Assembly (NCBI RefSeq): GCF_032854445.1
Contig: NC_088295.1
Span: 72,880,028-72,944,027 of the forward strand
DNA length: 64,000 nucleotides
DNA from: Liolophura sinensis
Taxonomy: Eukaryota; Mollusca; Polyplacophora; Chitonida; Chitonidae
Direction of reading: 5' to 3'
The notes below the pieces were generated by a model. It was given only the letters and a program-made list of their open reading frames with translations, did not search any database and had not been told where the DNA came from. The position numbers and the translations under genes are program-made. The first letter of the stretch is position 1. The number at the start of each line of letters is the position of its first letter. This document shows, in pieces, positions 1-10,240 of this stretch.

Positions 1-279
1 AACAATCTGGCATACTATGAATCATAAGCCGAAGTTTCACACTCTGTTGAAGACTTTATGACATTGCACCTGGATACAAAGAGGCTGACAAAACATACAG
101 GGGTTAATACACGCATTTATACATGATCCTTCCAGTTACCAGTGACCACTAGAGATTCAGCAGTGTAGCAAAGCAGATTCTTATAATTTGTAATTTAGCA
201 AACCATGTACATTTTTTGCTTGTTCAAACCCCGTATGTTTGCCTGGTTGATAGAGCTGAAAAGAAACATGATTAATTAC
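1..279 (-). other. U2AF1 intron 4 (partial)
   Basis: This stretch follows the donor GTAATT next to exon 4. I looked for the exon that should begin with a YGEIEEMNVCDNLGDH-like sequence and did not find it on the minus strand. Nothing else is recognised here. Confidence 0.7.
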
Positions 280-3200
280 CTTGTCCTCTAATTCACAAAA
301 TACTTCTTCGAAAAAATCATCAAAATCTTGTTGAGCTTCGACCTCATCCATAGATACTGGAAGAAAACACCTTTGTGGTAAATAAGCCTTGAGAGTTTGT
401 TTAAATGAAGAGTGTCTAAATACCAATGTAAGTGACTTCATTCAACAGATTTGTTTGTTACACAAGAAAAAACAGAAGTATTAAGAGTATTTTTCATCAT
501 ATAAGATATTTCTACTTCAGTCTAGTTTTTCTAGTTTTTTTGCCTATGCTGAATCTCACCCAAGCAGGGAATATGTGGTACATTGGTGTCAGCATTAAAT
601 GTATACTACAATTCCTTGAGAACCACAAATAACATCCTTGATTTGTGTCCTGGGACTGCGGTACACAATTTGGATGCTGATTTACTTAACAATATGTAAA
701 AAAAGTTCCACAACAGGTTCTCTTACTAGCTACGTCTTAATAGTGGAGACATTTTACTTCACTAAACACAGAGCACAAATTTTGAAATCACAACATAGAA
801 GCACATTTTATCAATAAATTTGTCAACGTTACGTTTGTAGCTAGCAGACAATGAATGTTCATTTATTTCCCACTGCAGATAATCACAATTAACTGAATTT
901 TAATTTTATCTTAGAAAATAACAACAATGATACTAGAAGTTCTTTCTGGCCTTCTTACTAATCATACATGATTTAGTTTTTCATTGCAAATGACTAGATA
1001 TAAAGGACAGTAACTATTAACATCTATGTGTGTGCTCAGAAATGACAGTGCGTGTAGACTGTAAGTGAAGGGTGTTTGGTGTAGCTGACAAATCTTAAAA
1101 TGAGCAATGAAAAATATAGACATATGTAGATACATATACAGGTGAAAATTACAATCATTCTTTCTGACTTGTAATCCACCAAACTTTCAAGACAAAACAA
1201 AGCTTTGGTTTTTGTATTAAAGGTAATTTGGTCCGAAATTTTTTTTGATACGAAAACATTTTTTCTTTCATGTCTAGTTAGCAGCAAGCCATAACAACTT
1301 ATTGTTTTGTTCATTTCCACTGGTATCTGAGCAGAGACTGACAAAGCTTTCTTTCTGACGTGGATAAAGTCATACACATCTACAACAAAATAAAAGAAAT
1401 CAAATTAAAACAGACCACTGAAGACCATGAAAATCCAATTAGCAGGCTCAAACAGACAACAGGAAGGAAAAATGACGATGGAAAAATAGTAAAAACAATG
1501 CCAACCCTGGGGAAACAAAATTTGCATCAGCTCAAAATAAAAATATACAAGAAGATATAAAAGCAGGTGCTACAAAGAATAAAAATCACAATGCAGTGAT
1601 GTGCAACCAGGAAAAAAACTGACACCAAAAATACCACGAATACCCCATATTTACCACATAACAAGTCATACACAGATCAAAGGTGAATTTATATAAACAT
1701 TTAGAGAAAAACAGCATAACATGTGAATGAGAAGAACAGTCTTATTACACATGACTTACAAACTCTAGTAGAACACGACCAATCATTTACACATTATTTC
1801 AGCAAAGAATATTAGATTTTCTGACATTTTCACTAAATATGTTTAATATTGTAGCATCATCATAGTAGTGGTAGAGTAGTGAGGAAGAATACATTACAGT
1901 TTAATGTACTTTAACGTATTAAATACTCAAGCACAAAAAATATACTTACTTCGTGTGTAGAGAATAATTTCATGTGGTTGTTAATCAGGATTTCTTCCAA
2001 ATTAAATACACTTATTTATGCCTTTAACAATGAGTGTGGTGCAAGTACATGTTGTTGTGGTAAGACCATGTGAATATTTAATGGTACTCACTATGAGAAC
2101 CATCTGCTGTTAGCGCTGCATTCTGTGGGTTCAGGTAAAGGTTCTGTAACAGCACAGTCTGTCAAAGAAAAACAAAAACAAGTTACATCTCGTCAAATCC
2201 ACCTGTATATAATGCTCAGGTGGTGACCAAGTGACAACCATGCTATACAATACATTGACATACACACTATGGAACCCCTTCCCTTGCATTTCACACATGT
2301 TATGTGCCGTTGATCTCCAGCATCTCCAGGATGATTTCACCAAAAAAGTACCATACAGGGAAACTTCTACTTAACTTGCTGTACCAGAGATATCACAGGG
2401 AAACATTGCTTCTTAAATTCAGTGCCCTTCATTCTGTTCCCAGAATTTGGGTTTAAATGGAGTGAAAGTGCTTACAGTGTACTCCCCATCTTGATTTCTC
2501 AATGACAGCATTAACTGTGTGATAACAAAAACACAAGTATATTATACCTGACTAAATGTGGGTTTGTTGTGTAATCGTGAACATCTTTCTCCATGTCGAC
2601 ATGCTCCGATCTTGAAATAGAAGGAGCAGTTGACTCTGAAAAATATAAAAGAATAAATTTATAACAATCAAAAAATGAAATCACAACTGTTTGACACAAG
2701 TTCAAATGTATCCTTGATATTAGTCAGGGTAGATCTGTTTTATAAGACTCCAGTTCCACATCTGATCTACTTTAATATCTACATATATTTGCAAGTTGCA
2801 CTCAAAAAGACTCGCTTTTATAGATCTACCTTTTGTAATAAATCCTACAGTGAACCTGCCCTGAACATGACGAACGATTTTTTCAAAATCATTTTTATTT
2901 CTTCACATCATCATATATGGACAAACTGCAAGATGGTAGTCCAAATAAAATGGGTAAAAGACCACTGCATTTTGATTTTGACCGACCGTTCATCTTCAAG
3001 ACATCTTTGTGGGATGTGGAAATAACAAAAAGATGATTGGTATGCTAGGCTAGGGTCATAATTTTCCTGGATTGCATACAAGCGTTATTCAAGTTTTGGA
3101 GAATCTCTTTGGTGTACTGAGCTGTAAAAGGGACATCAGGTATTTATTTATTTTTGTTTAACAGGTAAGTAATGCCGTGAGTACTGCCTCAATTGTTGTT

Positions 3201-4104
3201 ATCCATTTCTTGTCACCCCAGCCTCATAAGCAGTCAGAACAGCAAAATACAAAAATGTCCTGTCCAAAGCCAGTTTTGGTTATTTATCCAATGAAACTAC
3301 ACAGTCTACAGAAGACATTAGAGAAGGTGGGTTTGCCACTTCACGACTTTCCATAGCTACAGTACATTAGAAGTTGTTCACTTCTCTGATCTATTTTTTC
3401 TATATGTATAACTACTTAAGACTGCTTATGTCTGAAATAAAGGCACTGTCAATACATTATGTTGCTCACAGCACAATATCTGTTTTATTCTTGTTCTGTA
3501 TTTGTCCAAATAAGGCATCATTCATATCATCTGGCTTAGATATACCTTCTTTAAATGTCCAGGTCTATTTTATGGCTCTAAAGACACCAGAAGAACTTCC
3601 CCCAACATAGGTCTAAATGAGTATGTGCCTAATCCCGCAAGTATCTTTGCGAGAAACTGTACACAATCTAGTCAATCATCACACCGAAATTTCAATTTTG
3701 CTTATTCACTTGTGGACGACCAAATGTCTAAGTACAGCACTACAAACACAACAAATATTATAAATAGAATTTCAAGAGACACATCAAAAGTAGTGTCTCC
3801 AGTCCAAGAGAGAAACATGTCACTTATACTTATTTATAGATGACTTCCATACTGAAATATATTGCAAACTGACAAAGGAACCTGGATTGTATCAAAGCAT
3901 GTGGTCGTTCACATCATCATGGCATCATTTTTTTGGAGTGGTGATCATTATTTCGCCTCTTTATCTCTGTTAATTTAATAAACGAAGAATTAATTATTCT
4001 CATGTTATATCTTGATTTATTTAAAGTATATATTCCACGCACAATACGCAATAAACTCACTTATCCTTTTCTGTGCCAAAAATTGAAGCCAAGTACTCGG
4101 CCAT
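280..4104 (-). CDS. U2AF1: U2AF1 (U2AF35), 5' four coding exons, partial at left edge
   Basis: Small subunit of U2AF, the nuclear splicing factor that reads the 3' splice-site AG. Coding exons on the minus strand are 4104-4061 (44 nt), 2635-2548 (88 nt), 2158-2092 (67 nt) and 356-280 (77 nt). All borders are GT-AG and the phases join to 92 codons. The start [15 protein letters not shown] is diagnostic. Next comes the first CCCH zinc finger, with Cys18, Cys27, Cys33 and His37, ending in HNKPTFSQ. Exon 3 encodes [13 protein letters not shown], as in fly U2af38. Exon 4 begins the U2AF-homology RRM ([14 protein letters not shown]). The rest of the RRM, the second zinc finger and any RS tail would lie beyond base 1; the next exon is not present in 1-279. 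The DDFFEEVF region argues against the relative ZRSR2. PSENEN is the divergent neighbour. Confidence 0.95.
357..2091 (-). other. U2AF1 intron 3
   Basis: AT-rich intron of about 1.7 kb with donor GTGAGT and acceptor TTCTTCCAG. I searched by eye for a second copy of the 67-nt exon, because vertebrate U2AF1 has two mutually exclusive ones, and saw none. The open frames on either strand are short and show no family motif. Confidence 0.7.
2636..4060 (-). other. U2AF1 intron 1
   Basis: Intron of about 1.4 kb, with donor GTGAGT directly after exon 1 and acceptor ATTTTTCAG. No repeat or gene is recognised inside it. Confidence 0.7.
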
Positions 4105-4253
4105 TTTCCCTTCGTACACGAGACGATTCGCCTAGCGGTGAAAAGTCCGAACTAAAGCCAGCAATGGGAAACAACTCTCGGGGACAACTCAATATCCTTC
4201 ACGTGTATTGATGACGTCGCACACATACGGAAGTCGCACTTACTCTGGAAAGG
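4105..4253. promoter_or_regulatory. Probable bidirectional U2AF1/PSENEN promoter
   Basis: This interval separates the U2AF1 start codon (minus strand) from a strong plus-strand donor, AGGGTGAGTA, whose GT is at 4254-4255. It is richer in CpG than its surroundings. It holds an ETS-type CGGAAGT at 4228-4234 and a CRE-like TGACGTCG at 4212-4219, motifs common in TATA-less bidirectional promoters. I infer that a non-coding first PSENEN exon ends at 4253 and splices to the acceptor at 6367-6368, just before the PSENEN start codon. No transcript data are available to confirm this. Confidence 0.55.
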
Positions 4254-5522
4254 GTGAGTAAACTGCAATAAGCATTTTTTCTTTGATTCGTTTTATTGTG
4301 ATCGTTACATAACCAGGTGAGTGATTAAACTGAAAGGCTGCGTGTTGATCTATTTAAACTGATGTAGGCTTAAGGCTGTGGTAACAAAAGATGTACAGAG
4401 GTTACATGACAAAGTTGTAACACTAATGATAGTGCTTCGGTTGTGACATGTTGATCCTTTTGTTACTGACTCACGTGACCAGGTGACATCAACTTCAACT
4501 TTAAAATTCTCTAAAGTGCTCCTTTGCGGTCTTGGTCTAGTTTTTGATGATAATCAATCGGTAAAACTATTTGTGTGATCGTACATAAAGTTCGTTGTAG
4601 ATCACTTGCCTGCCACTAATACGATATACAGATAACCGCTGAGCTCACTACACGGCAAGTGTGTGCATCATATGTGGGAAAGTTGATCGATTACTCGCTA
4701 AAAGTCGTTGGTTTAATCCCAGTACCCCAGGTTTGGCCACTCAAGCCACAACTCGTCCGAGGGTTACTGAACTAACCTACGTACCATTGTCATAATTGAT
4801 ATTCAGTTCAAAGCTGGAAGTTCGTCCCCACACCTATTAATTTTATCCTGGATTTTGCTACAACTTCGCTCCACGTGAGGCAGAAGCACTAGTAAAGCAT
4901 GCTTCCTAATAATAATTCCCCCATATCATCACTATAAATCACTAGTGCCGAAATATCTCCTTCCAAATCAACTTCCATTCATGACGAAGGATGCACCAAC
5001 AACTACCCATGGTGGCAAAAGCAACAAAGTCTAATGTAATGTGGTGATATGTGATTTACGAATATGACAACGTGGTGGCCAGTGTAGTTTTTTTTCAGGT
5101 TTATGTAGTGTTTCTGTTTTACAGGGAGAGCAGTTGTAACAACAGATATATGCCCAAGCTAAACTAAATGGTGTGGGAACTAACTTCCAGCTTTGAATCA
5201 AATAACATTTATGGCGATGGCACATAATATGAGTTTAGTAATTGTTGGAGCAGTTGTGGCTATCTCCAGCAATGACACTGGCCCCCATCATATTACAGAA
5301 ATATTCTCACAAATCAAGTATAGATGTATCAAGCATATAGATGATGAGCTTCTTTTCATCTTCAAACCACCAACAACATACTCCAAGGCTACTCACAGGC
5401 CCTCATATTGACCCAGCAGGACCAGTCATAGTACTGTATCAGTACCTGTATATTTAATGTATATTACGGAACAAGGTCGGAATCAAAGCTTTACCAGTTT
5501 TAGAAATAAAGCATTGTCTTAC

Positions 5523-5698
5523 GCTAGCATTCATCTGAACTTAGGCTAGCATTCATCTGAACTTAGGCTAACATTCATCTGAACTTAGGCTAGCATTCAT
5601 CTGAACTTAGGCTAGCATTCATATGAACTTAGGCTAGCATTCATCTGAACTTAGGCTAGCATTCATCTGAACTTAGGCTAGCATTCATCTGTACTTTG
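5523..5698. repeat. 22-bp minisatellite, 8 copies
   Basis: Eight head-to-tail copies of a 22-bp unit, GCTAGCATTCATCTGAACTT plus AG, nearly perfect. Single-base variants are seen (one copy AACATT, one ATATGA, the last CTGTAC). There are no spacers, so it is not a CRISPR array. It lies in the probable first intron of PSENEN. Confidence 0.95.
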
Positions 5699-5848
5699 TG
5701 GCATCCTGCATGTCTCACCCTGTGAACAGAAGCCATCAAAATGCCAGCACATAGATGAGTGAATCCTCTAGTCACAGCTTCGGTGTTATCCTATGATATG
5801 ACACAGTAGATGGAATAGAATATGGTATAGACTATGCAGGAACTTCAC

Positions 5849-5874
5849 CATCATATCACACCAGTGATATGATG
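5849..5874. repeat. Short perfect hairpin
   Basis: CATCATATCAC is followed 4 nt later by its exact complement GTGATATGATG, giving an 11-bp stem with an ACCA loop. No function is evident. Confidence 0.7.
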
Positions 5875-6394
5875 TCTTTCTTGTAGAGTCCTTATTTAAT
5901 TTTTTTTGAAAAACATAGGAACTAAGACAAGATTGTTGGTTGACAAAATTACATTGATTTTAAATAGGAAGGAGAGAACTTTATTAAGGAATGCGTTGTT
6001 AAACAGGAAATAACTTTCAGGATGAAAAACAATCAATTAAAAATTAATGCCTGAAGATAATATTTCATTGATTCTTTCTGAATTTTGCTCAGTTAATTTT
6101 TTTTGAGAATGATCATTTTGAAGGACACAGCAGGTTTATACTGTGTAGAAGCCACTACAGTATATGTGATTCTTGTTTTTTTCGTACACTTCTTGACGGC
6201 GTAAAACACCAATCGAATAAATAGAAATGCTCACATGAGTATGCATGGAAAGGGATTCTTTGGTTTACAGATTACCTGTATGTGTTAAAATAAATGTTAA
6301 TCATAAAGTGGATGATATCTGTGAACTTCTGTTTCAAATTTTCAGTTATTTTTATCATTTGTTTTTAGGAGAAATCACACACCAGTTAGCAAGG

Positions 6395-7806
6395 ATGGAT
6401 TTGAAAAAGATGAAAAATGAGGACAAGCTGTCTTTGTGCCGAAAATATTACCTAGGTAACTAAATCATTGTTTAAAACTGTATCATTCTAAAAAATGTAG
6501 AATGTGATTTTTCTATTACATGTTTATTTAAGGGGAGGGGTGGGAGTCTCACCAGTATGTAGTGTAAGTTTGGCTTGATTTTCTGCAGTCATAATTGTAA
6601 TCATGGGTAAAGTAAGCGAAAATATAGTGCAAAATAGAATTAAACTTAAAAAAGAAAATAATAGTATAATACTCCGCTATATATGGATAAACTTTAACTG
6701 TGATGTATTTTTCAGGTGGCTTTGCCCTGTTACCTTTCCTGTGGTTTGTCAATTCTGTCTGGTTTTTCTGCGAGGCCTTTCGACGACCAGAATACGAGCA
6801 ACAAAAACAGATACGCACTTGTGAGTCTTGAATCATTTTGTTTCTACATGTTACTTATATTATGGAGAGGGTTGAAGATGCACACACTGTACAGTGTGTT
6901 TTTGGTTTGCAGTACTGTTTTGTTATACATGTATTTCACCGATCCACATTATTATTAGTGTGTAGGTGTGAACAAATCAGCTGAATTATGCAGTTTGCTT
7001 CACAAATTTAAATGTGACAAAGTTAATTCCAGTACTGTGACGTGACATATAGGGCTAGGTGACTCCCAGGGTAAGGCCTTGGTGACAAAATTAGTTAATT
7101 TCACTTTTGGGGATCTGTGTACAGTTTTTCTTTCATTAAAGACCATTTCATCTGCAAATATGGTTCAAATATCTGTGTGTCATTCATGTAAACGTTTATC
7201 ACTCACATGCCAGAGGTTAGTGGTTTTCCCCGACAACTCCGATTTGCTCCACACAGAAACACATATTTAGTTCAAAATTTCTTGAGTATATCTTGAGCAT
7301 GTCTCGAGTATCTTGAGCGAGGAACTAGGCCTATAAAAAAAAATGATTAAAAAAGTAAGCAACTGTAATCGTTCTGTAATAGTGATTGTATTTTAATTTT
7401 GCCCAGTTTTGATAAGTGGTTTGCAGTCTTGTATAATCTTGGTATAAAGTGCTTTATTTAGTAGATAATCATACGTAAACTCCGAAGCAACCATTGCGCC
7501 TAATGCTTTGCAAACTATAATATAAGGGAGATGACTCTAGCTCATGTCCAAATGTAGACTGGTTCTCTCCCCTGAAATGATGAGTCATACAGAAATGACA
7601 CCTCCCTTGTAAACCATGTACACAATCATGCCCGTCCACTGTATGATTGTATTGTTTGGTTTTCAGATGTTGTGCGATCAATTATCGGGACGGTGTTTTG
7701 GGTGGCAGCGATCACTACGTGGGTGGTGATATTTCAGATCTACAGAGCGGAGTGGGGTGCCACGGCCGACTATTTATCATTTATCATACCCAGGGGTATT
7801 CCTTGA
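6395..7806 (+). CDS. PSENEN: PSENEN / PEN-2, gamma-secretase subunit (complete, 101 aa)
   Basis: Presenilin enhancer 2 is the smallest core subunit of the gamma-secretase complex that cleaves Notch and APP within membranes. It is needed for presenilin endoproteolysis. Coding exons are 6395-6455 (61 nt), 6716-6820 (105 nt) and 7667-7806 (140 nt, stop TGA), all GT-AG and in phase. The product is 101 aa, the same length as human PEN-2. Conserved blocks are [17 protein letters not shown] near residues 14-30, [17 protein letters not shown], and the C-terminal DYLSF at 90-94, which is required for complex assembly, ending IIPRGIP. Two hydrophobic segments, about residues 20-40 and 58-77, fit a membrane protein. 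The ATG is close to an upstream acceptor at 6368, implying a non-coding first exon. U2AF1 is divergent upstream. Confidence 0.97.
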
Positions 7807-8092
7807 CATAACCCACAACCAAAGACATAGCTATTATTATTATTTGTATTTAAAGTGTACATTAATTCATTTTCTCACAGTCGAATGCTTTATTTTGAAC
7901 ATGAGTTGCTTGTATATATGTCCTGGCTTTGTATAACTCACATCATCTCAACATTGTAATCATGAACATTGTAAATAATATTAAATACAAGTTCAAAATT
8001 TTCTGGGTTTATTTGTTGGTGGATTAGCTTGATGCATTTCCATTTATTGACCGGTAAGTGATTGTAGCCTGGAGTAAGATTTGTCTTTCGTT

Positions 8093-8142
8093 GTGGGTTT
8101 CCACAGTTTCCGCCCACCGTAATGCTGGCCGACGTCATATAC
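8093..8142 (+). mobile_element. SINE-1 fragment
   Basis: Matches the middle of the window's SINE-1 family (TTTCCGCCCACCGTAATGCT then GGCCGACGTCATA). Both ends are missing. Confidence 0.6.
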
Positions 8143-8146
8143 CGTA

Positions 8147-8345
8147 TTTATTCTAATTTTGGGAACACCTGGCCTGCTCGTTTTAGCCAATATACATGTA
8201 ATTTTGGCTGGAATATTCAGTTACTTTTTCTCATATAATTAGACTATCTAATAAACAACGTAGTCATGTCTTTACTTTTCTAAAAAGATGGGGAAAAATG
8301 TAATATTCTACTTTCAGCACTATTAATATCGGTCCCACAAATAAG
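8147..8345 (+). repeat. Dispersed repeat, copy A
   Basis: Similar by eye to 15178-15405 in the same orientation, with shared blocks such as TCTTTACTTTTC, AATATTCTACTTTCA and CACTATTAATATC. The copies are clearly diverged. No coding capacity or terminal repeats were recognised, so its class is unknown. Confidence 0.7.
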
Positions 8346-8989
8346 GGTCATCTTTTATTGTGGAGGTATTTATTGTCATACACGTAATCTGTTCTCCCAG
8401 AAAGTGACCAAGTGCTGGATGCATCTAGCTGTGTATGGTGGTGAAGTATTCTTGTCACCAGATGTTGAATATAATTTGTTTGTTTTCTTTTAGTTACATG
8501 TCGTTAACATTTATTTTGATAAAATTTTCTGAGTAGAAATATTTTTCAAGAGATCAGACAAGTCGTGGCATAACAGTCGAGATACTTTCGCCATCCAATT
8601 GCTCAGACACATGACGTGTCACAAAATGAACTTGCACACATTTTTTGGACAGTTGGACAATATTTGAAGCAGTAAGATCAATCAGAATCCTGGAACGCGT
8701 GAAATTTGCAAAACTTATTCATGGATGTGGATGGCTCTCGCAATTCATCAGGGGATACACAAAATGAGCCTGTACAAGTTTTAGCACAATTGGACCGTGG
8801 CTCACACAACCCGTTCATGATGATGTATGAAAGACGGAAGGTATATATTCTAGGCGAATGAACGAATCAGCACAATCAGCGTTCAGATTGTGTACTATGC
8901 TAGTGAAAAAGTTGTCGTAAATAAAATATGTATCTCTCTTGCGTGTTGATTGCAACTGTTCATATATCCAACGTGGCAATCTAATTCAG

Positions 8990-9883
8990 CACGATGAATA
9001 TACAGCCCCTACCCCCGGGTTGAGCAGAACGCCAAAGATTCTGGACGCTCCGTCCATATTTACTTACAAGGGAATTATACTCACTGCAAGACTTCAGAAA
9101 CTTTAAGTAAAGGTATATGGTGGAATAAAGTTGACAGACTAGTTTTTCGAGTGATATCTTGTGACGTTCACTGGAATCGTCGCACAACATACAGGATCTA
9201 ACAATAGCTACATGGCGAGATACCTACACGCATATGCAGGACCCCTCGGTATATTGCTGTCCAAGTCAGGATAATTTACAATGTCAAAACTGAAACTATC
9301 CCTCTTGTTGTAAAGTCTGCGAGAAAGGAAGCTGTTTTGGCCTTTGTACAAATGTAGGTCCAGATAAAATGTACCATCTGGAGTCTGAGTCTAAATTTAG
9401 CATAGGTGGGTAAATATCTTTCACAGCCTTTGTTATTGATTATTGTTTATTGGATTGTTTATAAAGCTAGAAGATTATCAATATACCTTTTAGTGAATGA
9501 TAGAGATAGGACCTTGTGAGAATTACTCCTTAATTGTTTCTGCATATAGTCGTATTCATACAGTAGGTATCGGTCAGCCAAAATGGAGGGGGGGGGGGCT
9601 ATATAGCTATACATTGTATATGGTTTCCCGGAATTTCACATAGATCTTATTTATGACAAATTCAAGCATCTGTGGCGGAACTGAAGAAGGCTTTGTTGAT
9701 CTTGATGTTAATGTAGCGGTGACCAGTTTTATTCTGCACCGATGCAATTAGTGATGAAACTTTATCTATTAAATCTGTATGAGGAATAGTAGTATAGAGT
9801 TGAGAAATCCCAAGCAGAGATATCATAGTACGGTTTGTGTACTTCGTGTGGAACCTCATAAAGAGATGGAAAACCAGTCCCAT
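8990..9883 (-). pseudogene. Decayed retrotransposon reverse-transcriptase relic
   Basis: Read on the minus strand through several frame changes and stops, this keeps motifs in the order of an RT found in many marine invertebrate retroelements: QLYTTIPHTDLI (near 9770-9810), PILADRYLLYEYDYM, a catalytic-box remnant YIDN near 9472-9490, YLDLHLYKG, RRLYNKRDSFSFDIVNYPDL and SNIPRGPAYA near 9240-9350, then LVSKYGRSVQNLW near 9040. The usual second Asp of YIDD is Asn here and the frame is broken, so it cannot be active. I think a Penelope-like or related RT is most likely, but the class is not settled. The 5' part and any endonuclease domain are not seen. Confidence 0.75.
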
Positions 9884-9930
9884 ATGTCCTTAAGTTTTGT
9901 ACATTTTACGATTGCTTGCCTTCTTTCTTT

Positions 9931-9989
9931 TTTTGACTGGTGTTTTACGCCGCACTCAAGAATATTCCACTTATGCAAGCATTATGGTG
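9931..9989 (-). mobile_element. SINE-1 3' fragment
   Basis: Matches the family 3' end in reverse (GACTGGTGTTTTACGCCGCA then CTCAAGAATATTCC). It stops abruptly inside the AGCATTATGGTGGGAGG segment. A second copy begins about 90 bp further on. Confidence 0.8.
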
Positions 9990-10076
9990 GGAGGAAAGTT
10001 TTCTTTTTGATTACTAGTTAGATTAATAATGGTTAATTGGTACATATCTTTTGTTTCATCAAACACCTTAAATAAT

Positions 10077-10240
10077 CAAGAATATTGCACATATACGACG
10101 GCGGCCAGCATTATGGTGGGAGAAAACCGGGCAGAGCCCGGGGGGAAACCCACGACCGTTCACAGATTGCTGGGAGACTTCGGGTGGGAGAGGAAGCCAG
10201 CATGAGCTGGACTCACAGCGACCAGATTGGTGAAAGGCTC
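10077..10240 (-). mobile_element. SINE-1, partial
   Basis: Runs from TCAAGAATATTGCACATATA through CGGCGGCCAGCATTATGGTG, GGCAGAGCCCGG and GAAGCCAGCATGAGCTGG to a TTGGTGAAAGGCTC head remnant. The tRNA-like 5' part and the tail are missing. Confidence 0.85.

Larger units (their letters stand above)
4254..6368 (+). other. Likely PSENEN 5'-UTR intron
   Basis: The stretch runs from donor GTGAGTA to a pyrimidine-rich acceptor ending TTTGTTTTTAG at 6368, 26 nt before the PSENEN ATG. It holds a 22-bp minisatellite (5523-5698), a short hairpin (5849-5874) and a possible SINE tail (about 6194-6226). No coding exon is recognised. Confidence 0.5.
7807..8990. other. PSENEN 3' UTR and flank
   Basis: AT-rich sequence after the PSENEN stop. 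AATAAA words occur near 8250 and 8922, but the true polyadenylation site cannot be chosen. It contains a SINE fragment (8093-8142) and one copy of a dispersed repeat (8147-8345). Confidence 0.5.

Noticed and set aside
5523-5698. CRISPR-like repeat array
   Set aside because: The units are contiguous without spacers and the genome is eukaryotic.
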